Source: Verrucomicrobiaceae bacterium (lineage in GTDB: Bacteria; Verrucomicrobiota; Verrucomicrobiia; Verrucomicrobiales; Verrucomicrobiaceae). Taken from it: 64,000 nucleotides of DNA. Below the pieces are notes generated by a model, which saw nothing but the letters and a program-made list of their open reading frames with translations, searched no databases and was not told where the DNA came from. Location of the stretch: the NCBI GenBank assembly GCA_016713245.1, contig JADJPM010000004.1, forward strand, positions 3,162,001 to 3,226,000. The letters run 5' to 3'. Made by a program: the position numbers and the translations under genes. Positions 52,303 to 61,295 of this stretch are shown here, in pieces (within the stretch, counting starts at the first letter, position 1; every line of letters starts with the position of its first letter).

Positions 52303-53790
52303 ATGTTTCCTCCCGTTCTTCGTCATGCCTTGCTGATCTGTCTTGGCGCTCTTCTCGCTCGGGCGGAGGTACCGTTTGGCATTCATGTGGTGGCTGAGCA
52401 CACCGGACGCGGCGTGCCGCTGGTGACGCTGCGCACGACGAATCACATCAGCCTCACCACCGACAGCGCGGGCTGGATCGCCTTCGATGAACCGGGGCTC
52501 ATGGAACGCGAGGTGCACTTCACGGTGAACAGCCCTGGCTATGCGATCGCGAAGGACGGCTTTGGCTTTGCCGGTGTGAAGCTCACTCCGAAACACGGCA
52601 CGAAAACGGAGGTGAAAATCATGCGCACGGGCATCGCCGAGCGTCTCTACCGCATCACCGGACAGGGCATCTATCGTGACAGCACCCTGCTTGGAATTGA
52701 GGCACCGCTGCCAAGGCCGAATCTCTTCGCCGATGTGATGGGACAGGACTCCGTGCAGGTGGCCGAATGGAAAGGAAGGCTCTTCTGGCTGTGGGGCGAT
52801 ACGCAGCGGCCGAACTATCCCCTCGGCAATTTTCACACCACCTGCGCCTGGAGCGATGTGCCGGACAAAGGCGGCCTCGATCCGAAGGATGGCATCCACT
52901 TTGAATACTTCACCGATGAAGCGGGCGCAGTACGCAAGATGCTGCCCATCAACGAACCCGGCATGGTGTGGCTCTTTGGCCTGCTCGTGTGCAACGACGC
53001 AAACGGCACGGAACATCTCGTGGCGCATTACTCCCGCTGGAAGGATCTCGGCAAGCGGCTGGAGCATGGCATCGCCGAATTCGATGAGGAAGAGCAGCGC
53101 TTCCGACGCGTGGCCTTGCTGGGCGAGGAGTTCACCTGGCAGCACCCGCAAAACAACACCGTGCGAGCCCGCGGCACGGGCGCGGATGGCGTGGAGCGTG
53201 ACTACTTCTACTTCGCCACGTTCTTTTGCGTCACTCGCGTGCCCGCGACCTATGAAGACGTGCAAAACACCTCCAGCTACGAGGCCTTCACCTGGTCTGC
53301 CGAGATGAAAGAGCACGTCTGGCAGCCCAGTGAGCCTCTCACGCAGGACGCAGAGGCCACGCTGATCAAAGAAAGCAAACTCGCGAAGGACAAAGCCTAT
53401 CTTCAGGTCAAAGACGCCACCTCCGGCCAGCCGGTGACGCTTCACGGCGGCAGCGTGCATTGGAATGCGCACCGCCAGCGCTGGATCATGATCGCCGTGC
53501 AAAAGGACGGCAAGGAATCCCATCTCGGCGAGGTGTGGTATCTCGAAGCGAAACAGATCGAAGGCCCGTGGCGCAAGGCCATGAAGGTCGCCAGCCATCC
53601 GAAATACTCGTTCTACAATCCCAGCCACCATGCCTTCTTCGATCAGCAAGGCGGTCGCTACATCTACTTTGAAGGCACCTATGCCGAGACCTTCTCCGGC
53701 AATCCCGTGGCCACGCCACGCTACGATTACAATCAGCTCATGTACCGCCTCGACCTCGATGATCAGCAGCTCAAAGCGGCGCAGGAGTGA
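52303..53790 (+). CDS. Secreted five-bladed-propeller-like protein
   Basis: 495 residues with a signal peptide (LRHALLICLGALLARA). An N-terminal carboxypeptidase-regulatory-like beta domain (about 20-105) is followed by a region with glycosidase-propeller features: WKGRLFWLWGDTQRPNYPLG, VWLFGLLVCNDANGTEHLVA, VHWNAHRQRWIMIAVQKDGK and YSFYNPSHHAFFDQQGGRYI. These repeating Trp/Asp strands are like DUF4185 or GH43/GH117-type five-bladed propellers, which suggests carbohydrate binding or cleavage. A catalytic triad was not established. Confidence 0.68.
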   Translation: MFPPVLRHALLICLGALLARAEVPFGIHVVAEHTGRGVPLVTLRTTNHISLTTDSAGWIAFDEPGLMEREVHFTVNSPGYAIAKDGFGFAGVKLTPKHGTKTEVKIMRTGIAERLYRITGQGIYRDSTLLGIEAPLPRPNLFADVMGQDSVQVAEWKGRLFWLWGDTQRPNYPLGNFHTTCAWSDVPDKGGLDPKDGIHFEYFTDEAGAVRKMLPINEPGMVWLFGLLVCNDANGTEHLVAHYSRWKDLGKRLEHGIAEFDEEEQRFRRVALLGEEFTWQHPQNNTVRARGTGADGVERDYFYFATFFCVTRVPATYEDVQNTSSYEAFTWSAEMKEHVWQPSEPLTQDAEATLIKESKLAKDKAYLQVKDATSGQPVTLHGGSVHWNAHRQRWIMIAVQKDGKESHLGEVWYLEAKQIEGPWRKAMKVASHPKYSFYNPSHHAFFDQQGGRYIYFEGTYAETFSGNPVATPRYDYNQLMYRLDLDDQQLKAAQE

Positions 53791-53795
53791 GTTCA

Positions 53796-53945
53796 CCCCT
53801 CACCCCAGCCCTCTCCCCGCATCAGAGATCAAGTTGCCACCGTGCACGTCATCGCGGGGCGAGGGAGCAGTTTCAGGTCCCTCTCCTCGCTGAGAGCATA
53901 CGATCACCTCTTCGGTTAGTTGCGGGGAGAGGGTTAGGTGAGGGG
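53796..53945. repeat. REP-like inverted repeat, 150 bp
   Basis: The left arm CCCCTCACCCCAGCCCTCTC (continuing CCCGC) and right arm GCGGGGAGAGGGTTAGGTGA (continuing GGGG) are near-perfect complements, with a ~100-base middle. Sequences of the CCTCACCC-CCCTCTCCCC type recur between genes in many bacteria. It lies between the propeller gene and the convergent plsC gene. Confidence 0.7.
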
Positions 53946-53966
53946 AACACCCAGACCTTTCGACGA

Positions 53967-55136
53967 CTAGGCAGGCGTGATCACCACAAAGCCAGCCTCA
54001 TCCAGTGCGAGCCCCGCTGGCAAACTTTCCAATGCCAAACCGGGAAGCAAACGTCCCAGTGTGCCGGCCCGAATCCCCCATTGCGGTTCCGATTCGTCGG
54101 CCGCCGGCGGATTCGGAACTTCTGAGCTGATGAGCAAACCGCTCGCACCATCCAAATAGCCACGCAGCACCTTCGGAGCCGTCAGCGCGGCGATTTGAGC
54201 CGCATCGGCATCGAAGCAAAAAAACAGCCGCTCACCTTGTCCAGCCTGCGAAACACTCGCGAGGCCACCAAACACCACCACCGGTGCTCCCGCTGATTCC
54301 ACCCTGCTTTCGATGATTTTGGTGCCCGGCAGCAGACGCGCCAGTTCACGCACCGTGCGATGCAGCACGCTTCCGGCGGGTTCGAGACACAGCAGCACAT
54401 CACCCGCACGATGCCATTCCGTCTCGCGAAGCCTCAAGCCATTCGTGAAAGCCACGCGATCGTCTCCCGCATGCTCCCACACGGTGCGTTCCATCATCGC
54501 CGTCTCACCCATTGCCAGCAGCGTGCGGCGGATCGAGACCGCATCACCCGCTTTCGCCTCCACCGGCTCACCAAACCTGACCGTGACCGGATAGCGGAAC
54601 TGGCGCGGGCGTTTCTTGAAGAACCCGCCGCCTTGAAAGGAAAAAATGCTCCCATAGAGCCCATCCAGCCACACAGGCATCACCTTCGCATGACCTTGAC
54701 GGGCCATCAGCTCAAAGCCCTTGCGCAGTTCGTTCACCATGCCGTGCCGCGTGATCTCGCCCTCTGGAAAAAGGCACACCAGCCCGCCTTCCTTCAGCGC
54801 CGTGGCCACGGTGCGCACCGCATCCTTGGCCCGAGTGGCCGAGATTGGCACCGTGCCCACGTAGCGCAGGAAGCCATTCATCCACCACACATGATACAGT
54901 GCATCCCACATCACAAAGCGCAGCGGCCTCGGGCACGCCGCCGCCAGGATCAGCGCATCCATGTAGCTCACATGGTTGGACAGCATCAGCACGCCACCAC
55001 CTGCCGGCACACGCTCGGGATGGATGGGCCGCACATGGTAAACCATGCGCACCAGACCCAGCACCGCGCCGACGATCATTCGGAATAAAAGACTGCGTGG
55101 GGCCTCTGGAGCGGGAATTTCTGCGGGATCGGACAT
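53967..55136 (-). CDS. PlsC-type acyltransferase with C-terminal extension
   Basis: 389 residues. The acyltransferase domain occupies about 20-220: one N-terminal hydrophobic segment (IVGAVLGLVRMVYHVRPI), the HX4D motif in MLSNHVSYMDALIL, RYVGTVPISATRAKDAVRT, and the FPEG motif in LVCLFPEGEITRHGMVNEL. It would acylate lysophosphatidate in phospholipid synthesis. Beyond the normal ~240-residue end, another ~165 residues (PKVLRGYLDGASGLLISSEV, RAGTLGRLLPGLALES, LDEAGFVVITP) echo the end of AMP-forming acyl-ACP synthetases (GxLGRLLPG, LDExGFxxI). That suggests a worn Aas-like acyltransferase-ligase fusion. The catalytic adenylation motifs are absent. It is divergent from the DUF1549 gene. Confidence 0.88.
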   Translation of the reverse strand: MSDPAEIPAPEAPRSLLFRMIVGAVLGLVRMVYHVRPIHPERVPAGGGVLMLSNHVSYMDALILAAACPRPLRFVMWDALYHVWWMNGFLRYVGTVPISATRAKDAVRTVATALKEGGLVCLFPEGEITRHGMVNELRKGFELMARQGHAKVMPVWLDGLYGSIFSFQGGGFFKKRPRQFRYPVTVRFGEPVEAKAGDAVSIRRTLLAMGETAMMERTVWEHAGDDRVAFTNGLRLRETEWHRAGDVLLCLEPAGSVLHRTVRELARLLPGTKIIESRVESAGAPVVVFGGLASVSQAGQGERLFFCFDADAAQIAALTAPKVLRGYLDGASGLLISSEVPNPPAADESEPQWGIRAGTLGRLLPGLALESLPAGLALDEAGFVVITPA

Positions 55137-55246
55137 GCGCCCTGTCGATAGCAGGATTCGACCCACCGTCAAAGTATGCCGCGCAGGCTTTCACCATGCA
55201 TTTCTATTCAGAAATTCGCGTTTCCAACCGTAGTATCAGCCCCTCC

Positions 55247-57529
55247 ATGCGCCGTCTGTTTCTTGCACTCCTCCCTGCCCTGCCCCTGCACGCGGCGGGC
55301 ACGATTTCCTTCAACCGGGATATCCGTCCCATCCTCAGCGAAAACTGCTTCGCCTGTCATGGCTTTGATCCAAAGCATCGCGAAGGCGATCTGCGTCTCG
55401 ATACCTTTGAAGGTGCCACGCAGGACCGCGATGGAGCACGCGGCATCGTGCCGGGAGATTTGAGCAAGTCCGACGCCTGGCAGCGCATCATCAGCGAGGA
55501 CAAAGATGAGGTCATGCCGCCGCCGAAGTCTCACAAGCCGCCGCTCACTGCCAAGCAGCGCGAGACCATCAAAGCCTGGATCGAGCAAGGCGCGAAGTAT
55601 GAGGCCCACTGGGCCTTCATCCCGCCACAAAAGCACGCGGGAGATGGCATTGATCACTTCATCCAGAAGCGCCTCGCCGAGGAAAACCTGAAACCTTCCC
55701 CCGAAGCCGATCCCGCCACGCTCATTCGCCGCGTCTTCCTCGATCTCACCGGCCTGCCGCCTTCTCCGTCCGATCTGTCCGATTGGTCCGATTGGTCCGA
55801 CAAAAAATATGCAGCGCTCGTGGATCGCCTCCTTTCCAGCAAACACTACGGCGAACGCTGGGGCCGCTGGTGGCTCGATCAGGCTCGCTATGCGGATTCC
55901 AATGGCTACTCCATCGATGCACCGCGGCAGATTTGGAAGTTTCGCGATTGGGTGATCGATGCGCTGAACAAAGACATCCCCTTCGATCAATTCACCGTCG
56001 AACAGCTTGCGGGTGATTTGCTGCCGAATGCCACCGAGAGCCAGAAGATCGCCACCGGCTTCCATCGCAACACGCAGATCAATCAAGAAGGTGGCATCGA
56101 TAAGGAGCAGTTCCGCATCGACAGCGTCTTCGACCGCGTGGCGACGACGGGCAGCGTGTGGCTCGGTCTCACCATCGGCTGCTCGCAGTGCCACGATCAC
56201 AAGTTCGATCCCATCGCACAGAAGGAGTATTACCAGCTCTTCGCCTTCCTGAACAACCAGGACGAGCCGGAGATGAAGGTCTTTGACCCCAAAACCGACG
56301 TGAAAGGCCTCACGGAGGAGTTCAAGGAAGTCGAAGCGAAGATCAAAGCCTACATGAAGGAGCACGCTGCCGAACTCGATGCCTGGGAAGCGGGCATCAC
56401 ACCGGCGATCAAGAAGAGCCTGAATGCCTCCATCGTGAAAACCCTCGCGATGCCGAAGGCGAAACGCGGCTTCGTGCAGAACCAGACGCTGTTTGCGGCC
56501 AGCATCGGCGGTGTGGGGCCTTTTCGCGAACTGAACGACCGCCACAAGGAACTCGACACGCTGCTCAACAAGGGCACCACGACCCTCGTGATGAAGGAAA
56601 CGGCCAAACCGCGCAAAACGACCGTTTTCATCAAAGGCGACTTCACACGTCCCGATGTCGAAGTGCAGCCCGGAACGCCCGCCGTGCTGCATCCCTTCGA
56701 AACGACCTCCAAACAGCCCAACCGCCTCGATTTGGCCAAATGGATCACGAGCCCGAAAAACCCGCTCACGGCTCGTGTGATCGTGAATCGCGTCTGGCAG
56801 CAGTATTTTGGCCGCGGCATCGTGGAGACGGAGAATGACTTCGGCTCGCAAGGAACGCTTCCCAGCCATCTTGAACTCATCGACTGGCTCGCCACCGAGT
56901 TCATGGCGAAGAAATGGAGCCTCAAAGAGCTGCACAAACTCATCGTGACCTCAAAGACCTATCGCCAAAGTTCGGCCAATCGCCCTGATTTGATCGAGAA
57001 AGACCCGCAGAACTACCTTCTCGCCCGTCAGAGCCGTTTGCGCCTCGACGCGGAGGTCGTGCGGGATGTGAGTCTCGCCGCGAGTGGCCTGCTTTCGACG
57101 AAACTCGGCGGTCCGCCGGTCTATCCACCGATTCCCGATGGCGTCATGGGCCAGGGACAGGTGAAACGTGTCTGGAGCGTGAGCAAAGGCGAAGATCGCT
57201 ATCGCCGCGGCCTCTACACCTTTATCTACCGCGCCTCGCCACCGCCTTCGCTGACGGTCTTCGATGCTCCAGAAGGTTTCAACAGCTGCACCCGCCGCAT
57301 CCGCAGCAACACGCCGCTTCAAGCGCTCACCTTGATGAACGACAGCAGCTTCTTCGAGTTCGCCACCGCCTTGGAGAAGATCATCCAGAAAGACGGCCTC
57401 GAAACCGCCTTCAAACGCTGCACCTCACGCGCCCCCAAGCCCGACGAGCTTGCCGTTTTGAAGAAGCTCGACACGCTGAACGCCGCGCGAGCCCTGCTGA
57501 ATCTGGACGAGACGGTGACACGGGAGTGA
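55247..57529 (+). CDS. PSCyt1-DUF1549-DUF1553 secreted cytochrome-like protein
   Basis: 760 residues with a signal peptide (MRRLFLALLPALPLHAAG). PSCyt1 covers about 20-110: SFNRDIRPILSENCFACHGF has a heme-binding CxxCH and DKDEVMPPPKSHKPPLT a distal Met. DUF1549 (~145-350) has PATLIRRVFLDLTGLPPSPS, WWLDQARYADSNGYSID and a second CxxCH in IGCSQCHDHKFDPI. DUF1553 (~475-740) has QPNRLDLAKWITSPKNPLTA and FDAPEGFNSCTRRIRSNTPL. It is an exported electron-transfer-like protein of unknown substrate. A Ser-Asp-Trp micro-repeat (DLSDWSDWSDKK) interrupts the DUF1549 start. Its usual DUF1501 partner lies at 59.8 kb, separated by a TMTC-like gene. Confidence 0.94.
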   Translation: MRRLFLALLPALPLHAAGTISFNRDIRPILSENCFACHGFDPKHREGDLRLDTFEGATQDRDGARGIVPGDLSKSDAWQRIISEDKDEVMPPPKSHKPPLTAKQRETIKAWIEQGAKYEAHWAFIPPQKHAGDGIDHFIQKRLAEENLKPSPEADPATLIRRVFLDLTGLPPSPSDLSDWSDWSDKKYAALVDRLLSSKHYGERWGRWWLDQARYADSNGYSIDAPRQIWKFRDWVIDALNKDIPFDQFTVEQLAGDLLPNATESQKIATGFHRNTQINQEGGIDKEQFRIDSVFDRVATTGSVWLGLTIGCSQCHDHKFDPIAQKEYYQLFAFLNNQDEPEMKVFDPKTDVKGLTEEFKEVEAKIKAYMKEHAAELDAWEAGITPAIKKSLNASIVKTLAMPKAKRGFVQNQTLFAASIGGVGPFRELNDRHKELDTLLNKGTTTLVMKETAKPRKTTVFIKGDFTRPDVEVQPGTPAVLHPFETTSKQPNRLDLAKWITSPKNPLTARVIVNRVWQQYFGRGIVETENDFGSQGTLPSHLELIDWLATEFMAKKWSLKELHKLIVTSKTYRQSSANRPDLIEKDPQNYLLARQSRLRLDAEVVRDVSLAASGLLSTKLGGPPVYPPIPDGVMGQGQVKRVWSVSKGEDRYRRGLYTFIYRASPPPSLTVFDAPEGFNSCTRRIRSNTPLQALTLMNDSSFFEFATALEKIIQKDGLETAFKRCTSRAPKPDELAVLKKLDTLNAARALLNLDETVTRE

Positions 57530-57699
57530 ATCGGCCCCCAGTCTTTTATTCGGTATGATCGTAGCGCTTTACGCCACTGAGCAACGGCGAAAAGGCCAAG
57601 CCTCTGTCGTTCCCAGAGGGGCATCCATCTGACACTTTGCTGGCGGCTGCGTGGTGGTGCTGCCCACAGAGCTTGTTGTTTGCAGCGAAAGAGCCTGTC

Positions 57700-59670
57700 A
57701 TGCCATCCTCGGGGATGGCAAAACACAAAAGGAACCCTGAAAGGCGGCGCAAGACGCCTCAAGCCGACGGCTCATGCGAGCAGGCAGGATGCATGCCCAA
57801 TCGGGTTCTGGAAGCTAGTCTCCCCACCACACTGCCTGCTGCGCAAACAGGGAGGAAATCATGGTGGAAAAGGCTGCTCTCAATGGCTGTGGCAGCAGTA
57901 ATCATGACGCTGGCCGTGGCACTCTATGTGCCCACGCTGCACCACGATAAACTACTCGATGACACAAGCTATGTGTTTGAGAATCCGCTGCTCGAGACGG
58001 GAAAATCGTTTCTCTATCCCATCGAGTTGACGGGGTTCATCAGGGATGCCCACCAACGGGGTCTTCAGGGGGATTTAGCGGTCAATTTCATCCTGCGCCC
58101 TGTGGGATATGCCACCTTTTTCTGGAACCGTATCATGCACGGCCAGGAGACGGCAGGCTATCGGATCGTGAATATCGCCATTCATGCTGTGAATGCACTT
58201 TTGCTATGGCTGCTCGCGAGTCGCCTGCTCGCAGCGCAGGGATTGCCAGGGCGCTGGGGAGCATCCGTGGCAGCTCTATTGTTTGCAGTGCATCCGGTGA
58301 TGACGGAATCCGTCACCTACATCGCCCAGCGTTTCGAGTCATTGGCCACGCTGTTTGTTCTCGCCACTACCCTCATGTGGATCACACAGCGGCAGGCGTC
58401 TTCTGCGGGGCGGCCCCCCTTGTATGCGGTCATTCTGAGCTTTGGGAGCGTTTGTTTCCTACTTCTCGCCATGCTCACCAAGGAAACAGGCGTCGTCACT
58501 CCCGTGCTGCTCATCCTCGCCGCATGGCTTGTTCTCGGGAACTCGCCCTTGAAAGCGGTTCTGAGTGCCTCTGGCCCGCTGTGTTGCCTGCCTCTGGTGC
58601 CAGCCCTACTAGCTGCTACAACCTTTATTCACCACGGTGATATTTTTCCCTCCACGGTGCTCAACATGACCAATCACCCTTCGGCTCCACTCACCCCTTT
58701 GGAGTATGCCGTTTCTGAGCTGCCGGTGTGGGCGGCCTACCTCGGCGTGCTCTTCTGGCCGGTGCATCTTCGGTTTGATCCGCTCGTCGCCCCGCTCGTC
58801 TCGATCTGGGAGCCGCAGCTCTGGACCGCAGTCCTGGTATGCGGCGGACTCGTTGGGGGCGGGTGGATCGCATGGCGGCGACGCAGGAACACAGGCGGCG
58901 GCCTCGTGTTTTTCGGCATTCTTTGGTTTTTCATCTCACTGCTACCCTCCTCCAGCATCGTCCCGCTGCCGGATCTTTACGCTGAGCACCGCACTTACCT
59001 ACCCTCGGTCGGCCTTTTTCTCGCCCTGGCTGTGATGGTGGAGTGGTGCTGGCAGGCTTTGCGCAGCCCCTACTCTCGCTGGCTGCTGGCAGGGGCTGTC
59101 ACAGCCTGCGTCGGCATCCTTTCAGTAGCTACCGTTCAAAGAAATGAGCAATTGAGGGACGAGGTGGCGCTTTATCGGCAAATCGTGGCTGAAAACCCGG
59201 ATCACTCGCGTGCATGGCTTGTCCTCAGCTCCGCACTGGTCCACCGCAGTGACAAAGAAGGGGGGCTGGAATGCTTGGAGAAGGCTCTCGAATGTCCCCA
59301 TCCCTCTGCTCGCGTCTTTATCAATCTAGGCATCCTCCTGCTGAATCAAAACCAGGTGACACGGGCCCATGAAATCACGCAACAGGGGCTCCAGCGCTTT
59401 CCTGAGGATCCGAAGCTCCTCCATAATGCGGGTGTGGCTCACTATCTGGCCGATCGTACGTCCGAAGCGGAAAAATGCCTCCTGCGCACGCTGGAGCTGG
59501 CACCCAGCCACTGGCCCACGGCTCTCCCGCTGGCACATGTGTACTGCCGCACGCAGCGTCCACTAGACGCTCTCCATCTGCTGGAGCAGTTGGCCAGAAT
59601 GCAGCCACTACCGGCTCAGGAGGCTGATCTTCTCGCCAAACTTCGCCGGCAGCATCCTGGCAGTTCCTGA
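57700..59670 (+). CDS. TMTC-like membrane protein with TPR repeats
   Basis: About 656 residues. After a polar N-terminal tail, some 11-13 hydrophobic helices run from AVAAVIMTLAVALYVPTLHH to AGAVTACVGILSVATVQRN. Short motifs match the TMTC/GT-C group: HDKLLDDTSYVFENPLLETG (the DD in the first loop), FHAVNALLLWLLASRLL-type helix 3, VHPVMTESVTYIAQRFESLA and HRTYLPSVGLFL. The last ~160 residues hold TPR helices (AWLVLSSALVHRSDKEGGLE, ALPLAHVYCRTQRPLDALHL). TMTC proteins are dolichol-mannose-dependent glycosyltransferases in animals; bacterial forms are little studied. The start could also be 57715 or 57793. Confidence 0.82.
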   Translation: MPSSGMAKHKRNPERRRKTPQADGSCEQAGCMPNRVLEASLPTTLPAAQTGRKSWWKRLLSMAVAAVIMTLAVALYVPTLHHDKLLDDTSYVFENPLLETGKSFLYPIELTGFIRDAHQRGLQGDLAVNFILRPVGYATFFWNRIMHGQETAGYRIVNIAIHAVNALLLWLLASRLLAAQGLPGRWGASVAALLFAVHPVMTESVTYIAQRFESLATLFVLATTLMWITQRQASSAGRPPLYAVILSFGSVCFLLLAMLTKETGVVTPVLLILAAWLVLGNSPLKAVLSASGPLCCLPLVPALLAATTFIHHGDIFPSTVLNMTNHPSAPLTPLEYAVSELPVWAAYLGVLFWPVHLRFDPLVAPLVSIWEPQLWTAVLVCGGLVGGGWIAWRRRRNTGGGLVFFGILWFFISLLPSSSIVPLPDLYAEHRTYLPSVGLFLALAVMVEWCWQALRSPYSRWLLAGAVTACVGILSVATVQRNEQLRDEVALYRQIVAENPDHSRAWLVLSSALVHRSDKEGGLECLEKALECPHPSARVFINLGILLLNQNQVTRAHEITQQGLQRFPEDPKLLHNAGVAHYLADRTSEAEKCLLRTLELAPSHWPTALPLAHVYCRTQRPLDALHLLEQLARMQPLPAQEADLLAKLRRQHPGSS

Positions 59671-59796
59671 TCCCGCACCAACTTCTCACCGCTAGCCCGT
59701 CTCTTGCACGAATTGTCGGCTCTACGAAACAGAAAGAATGCTGGCAAAGATCGCAAAAATAGCGTTTCGAACTCACGTTTGAATAGAAGCCGTTCT

Positions 59797-61215
59797 ATGC
59801 GCCCCAACACACAACTTCGTGATTCCACGCGTCGTCACTTTTTCAGCCGTTGCGGCATTGGCGTCGGCTCCATGGCGCTGTCATCGCTCATGGCACGCGA
59901 TGCCGCCCTGGCTCCAAAGAAGACGCATTTCCCAGCGAAGGCGAAGAACGTCATCTTCCTCTTCATGGCAGGCGGGCCGTCGCAGTTGGAGACTTTTGAA
60001 TACAAGCCTCTGCTCACCAAACTGAATGGAAAGCCGATTCCCGAGAGCTACACGAAGGGGAAGCGCTTCGCCTTCATGGACAGCAGCCATCGCAGCGATC
60101 TGCTGGGGCCGAAGATTGGCTTCAAGCAGCACGGTCAATGCGGCGCGTGGGTGAGTGATTACCTGCCGCACACGGCGAAGATCGTCGATGACATCAGCCT
60201 CGTCACCACTTGCAAGACAGACCTCTTCAATCATGCGCCGGCAAAGATGTACATGAACACCGGCAGCGGTCTCTTCGGCCGTCCGAGCATGGGCGCGTGG
60301 GTGACCTACGGCCTCGGCAGCGAATGTGATGACCTGCCGGGCTTTGTCGTGCTGCAAAGCGGCCCACGTGGTCCACGCGGCGGCGCGGTGCTCTGGGGAA
60401 GCGGCGTGCTGCCGACGACTTACCAAGGCGTGCCGCTGCGCAATCAGGGTGATCCGATTGTGAATCTCTCCACGCCGAAGGAAATCAGCGCCGCGCAGCA
60501 GCGCCAGGTGGTGGATGCCGTGCGTGAGCTGAACATGAAGCGCCTCGTCGAAACGGGCGATCAGGAGATCACCACCCGCATCAACGCTTATGAAATGGCC
60601 TTCCGCATGCAGACCAGTGCCCCAGAGCTGATGGACACCAGCGGCGAATCACAGGCCACATTGGACCTTTACGGCGTCAAAGATCCGAAGGAGACGAGCT
60701 TTGCGCGAAACTGCCTGCTCGCCCGTCGCCTCGTCGAGCGCGGGGTGCGTTTTGTGCAGCTCTACGACACGAATTGGGATCACCACGGCGGCCCCACGGA
60801 GAATTTGGAGAAGCACATGCCGCTCAAATGCAAGGACATTGACCAGGCCAGCGCCGCGCTCGTGAAAGACCTCAAACAACGTGGCCTGCTCGATGACACC
60901 ATCGTCATCTGGGGCGGTGAATTCGGCCGCACACCGATGGGCGAGGTGCGCGAGTCCACCGGACGCAATCACCACATCGACGCTTTCACGATGTGGTTCG
61001 CCGGCGGCGGTTTCAAAGGCGGCGTCACCCACGGCGTGACCGACGAATTCGGCTTCGGAGCCATCGAAAACCCCGTCCACGTCCACGACATCCACGCCAC
61101 GATTCTCCACCAGCTCGGCATCGACCACGAAAAGCTCACCTTCCGCTCCCAAGGCCTCGACTTCCGCCTCACCGGCGTCGATCCCGCGAAGGTGATCAAG
61201 CCGATCCTGGCGTGA
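59797..61215 (+). CDS. DUF1501 protein with Tat-type signal
   Basis: 472 residues. The start MRPNTQLRDSTRRHFFSRCG is a twin-arginine-like signal (TRRHFFSRCGIGVGSMALSS). The sulfatase-like DUF1501 body has VIFLFMAGGPSQLETFEYKP, WDHHGGPTENLEKHMPLKCK, DTIVIWGGEFGRTPMGE and HDIHATILHQLGIDHEKLTF. It is a paralogue of the DUF1501 protein at 6.5 kb and belongs functionally with the DUF1549 gene at 55.2 kb, which normally precedes it directly. The ATG at 59797 puts the Arg-Arg pair at the usual place. Confidence 0.94.
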   Translation: MRPNTQLRDSTRRHFFSRCGIGVGSMALSSLMARDAALAPKKTHFPAKAKNVIFLFMAGGPSQLETFEYKPLLTKLNGKPIPESYTKGKRFAFMDSSHRSDLLGPKIGFKQHGQCGAWVSDYLPHTAKIVDDISLVTTCKTDLFNHAPAKMYMNTGSGLFGRPSMGAWVTYGLGSECDDLPGFVVLQSGPRGPRGGAVLWGSGVLPTTYQGVPLRNQGDPIVNLSTPKEISAAQQRQVVDAVRELNMKRLVETGDQEITTRINAYEMAFRMQTSAPELMDTSGESQATLDLYGVKDPKETSFARNCLLARRLVERGVRFVQLYDTNWDHHGGPTENLEKHMPLKCKDIDQASAALVKDLKQRGLLDDTIVIWGGEFGRTPMGEVRESTGRNHHIDAFTMWFAGGGFKGGVTHGVTDEFGFGAIENPVHVHDIHATILHQLGIDHEKLTFRSQGLDFRLTGVDPAKVIKPILA

Positions 61216-61295
61216 TGCAGCCAGCCGAATGATGAGCGCACGTTCCTCATGAAACCGCGAGCGTTCAGAATGAATTGAGCCATAATCTCGCGGTC

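Noticed and set aside
52204..53796. 530-codon minus-strand open frame
   Set aside because: Opposite a secreted protein with a signal peptide and propeller strands; the antisense version is Arg/His-rich without motifs.
55208..56935. 575-codon minus-strand open frame
   Set aside because: Antisense to the PSCyt1-DUF1549 gene, whose CxxCH motifs and conserved blocks are clear.
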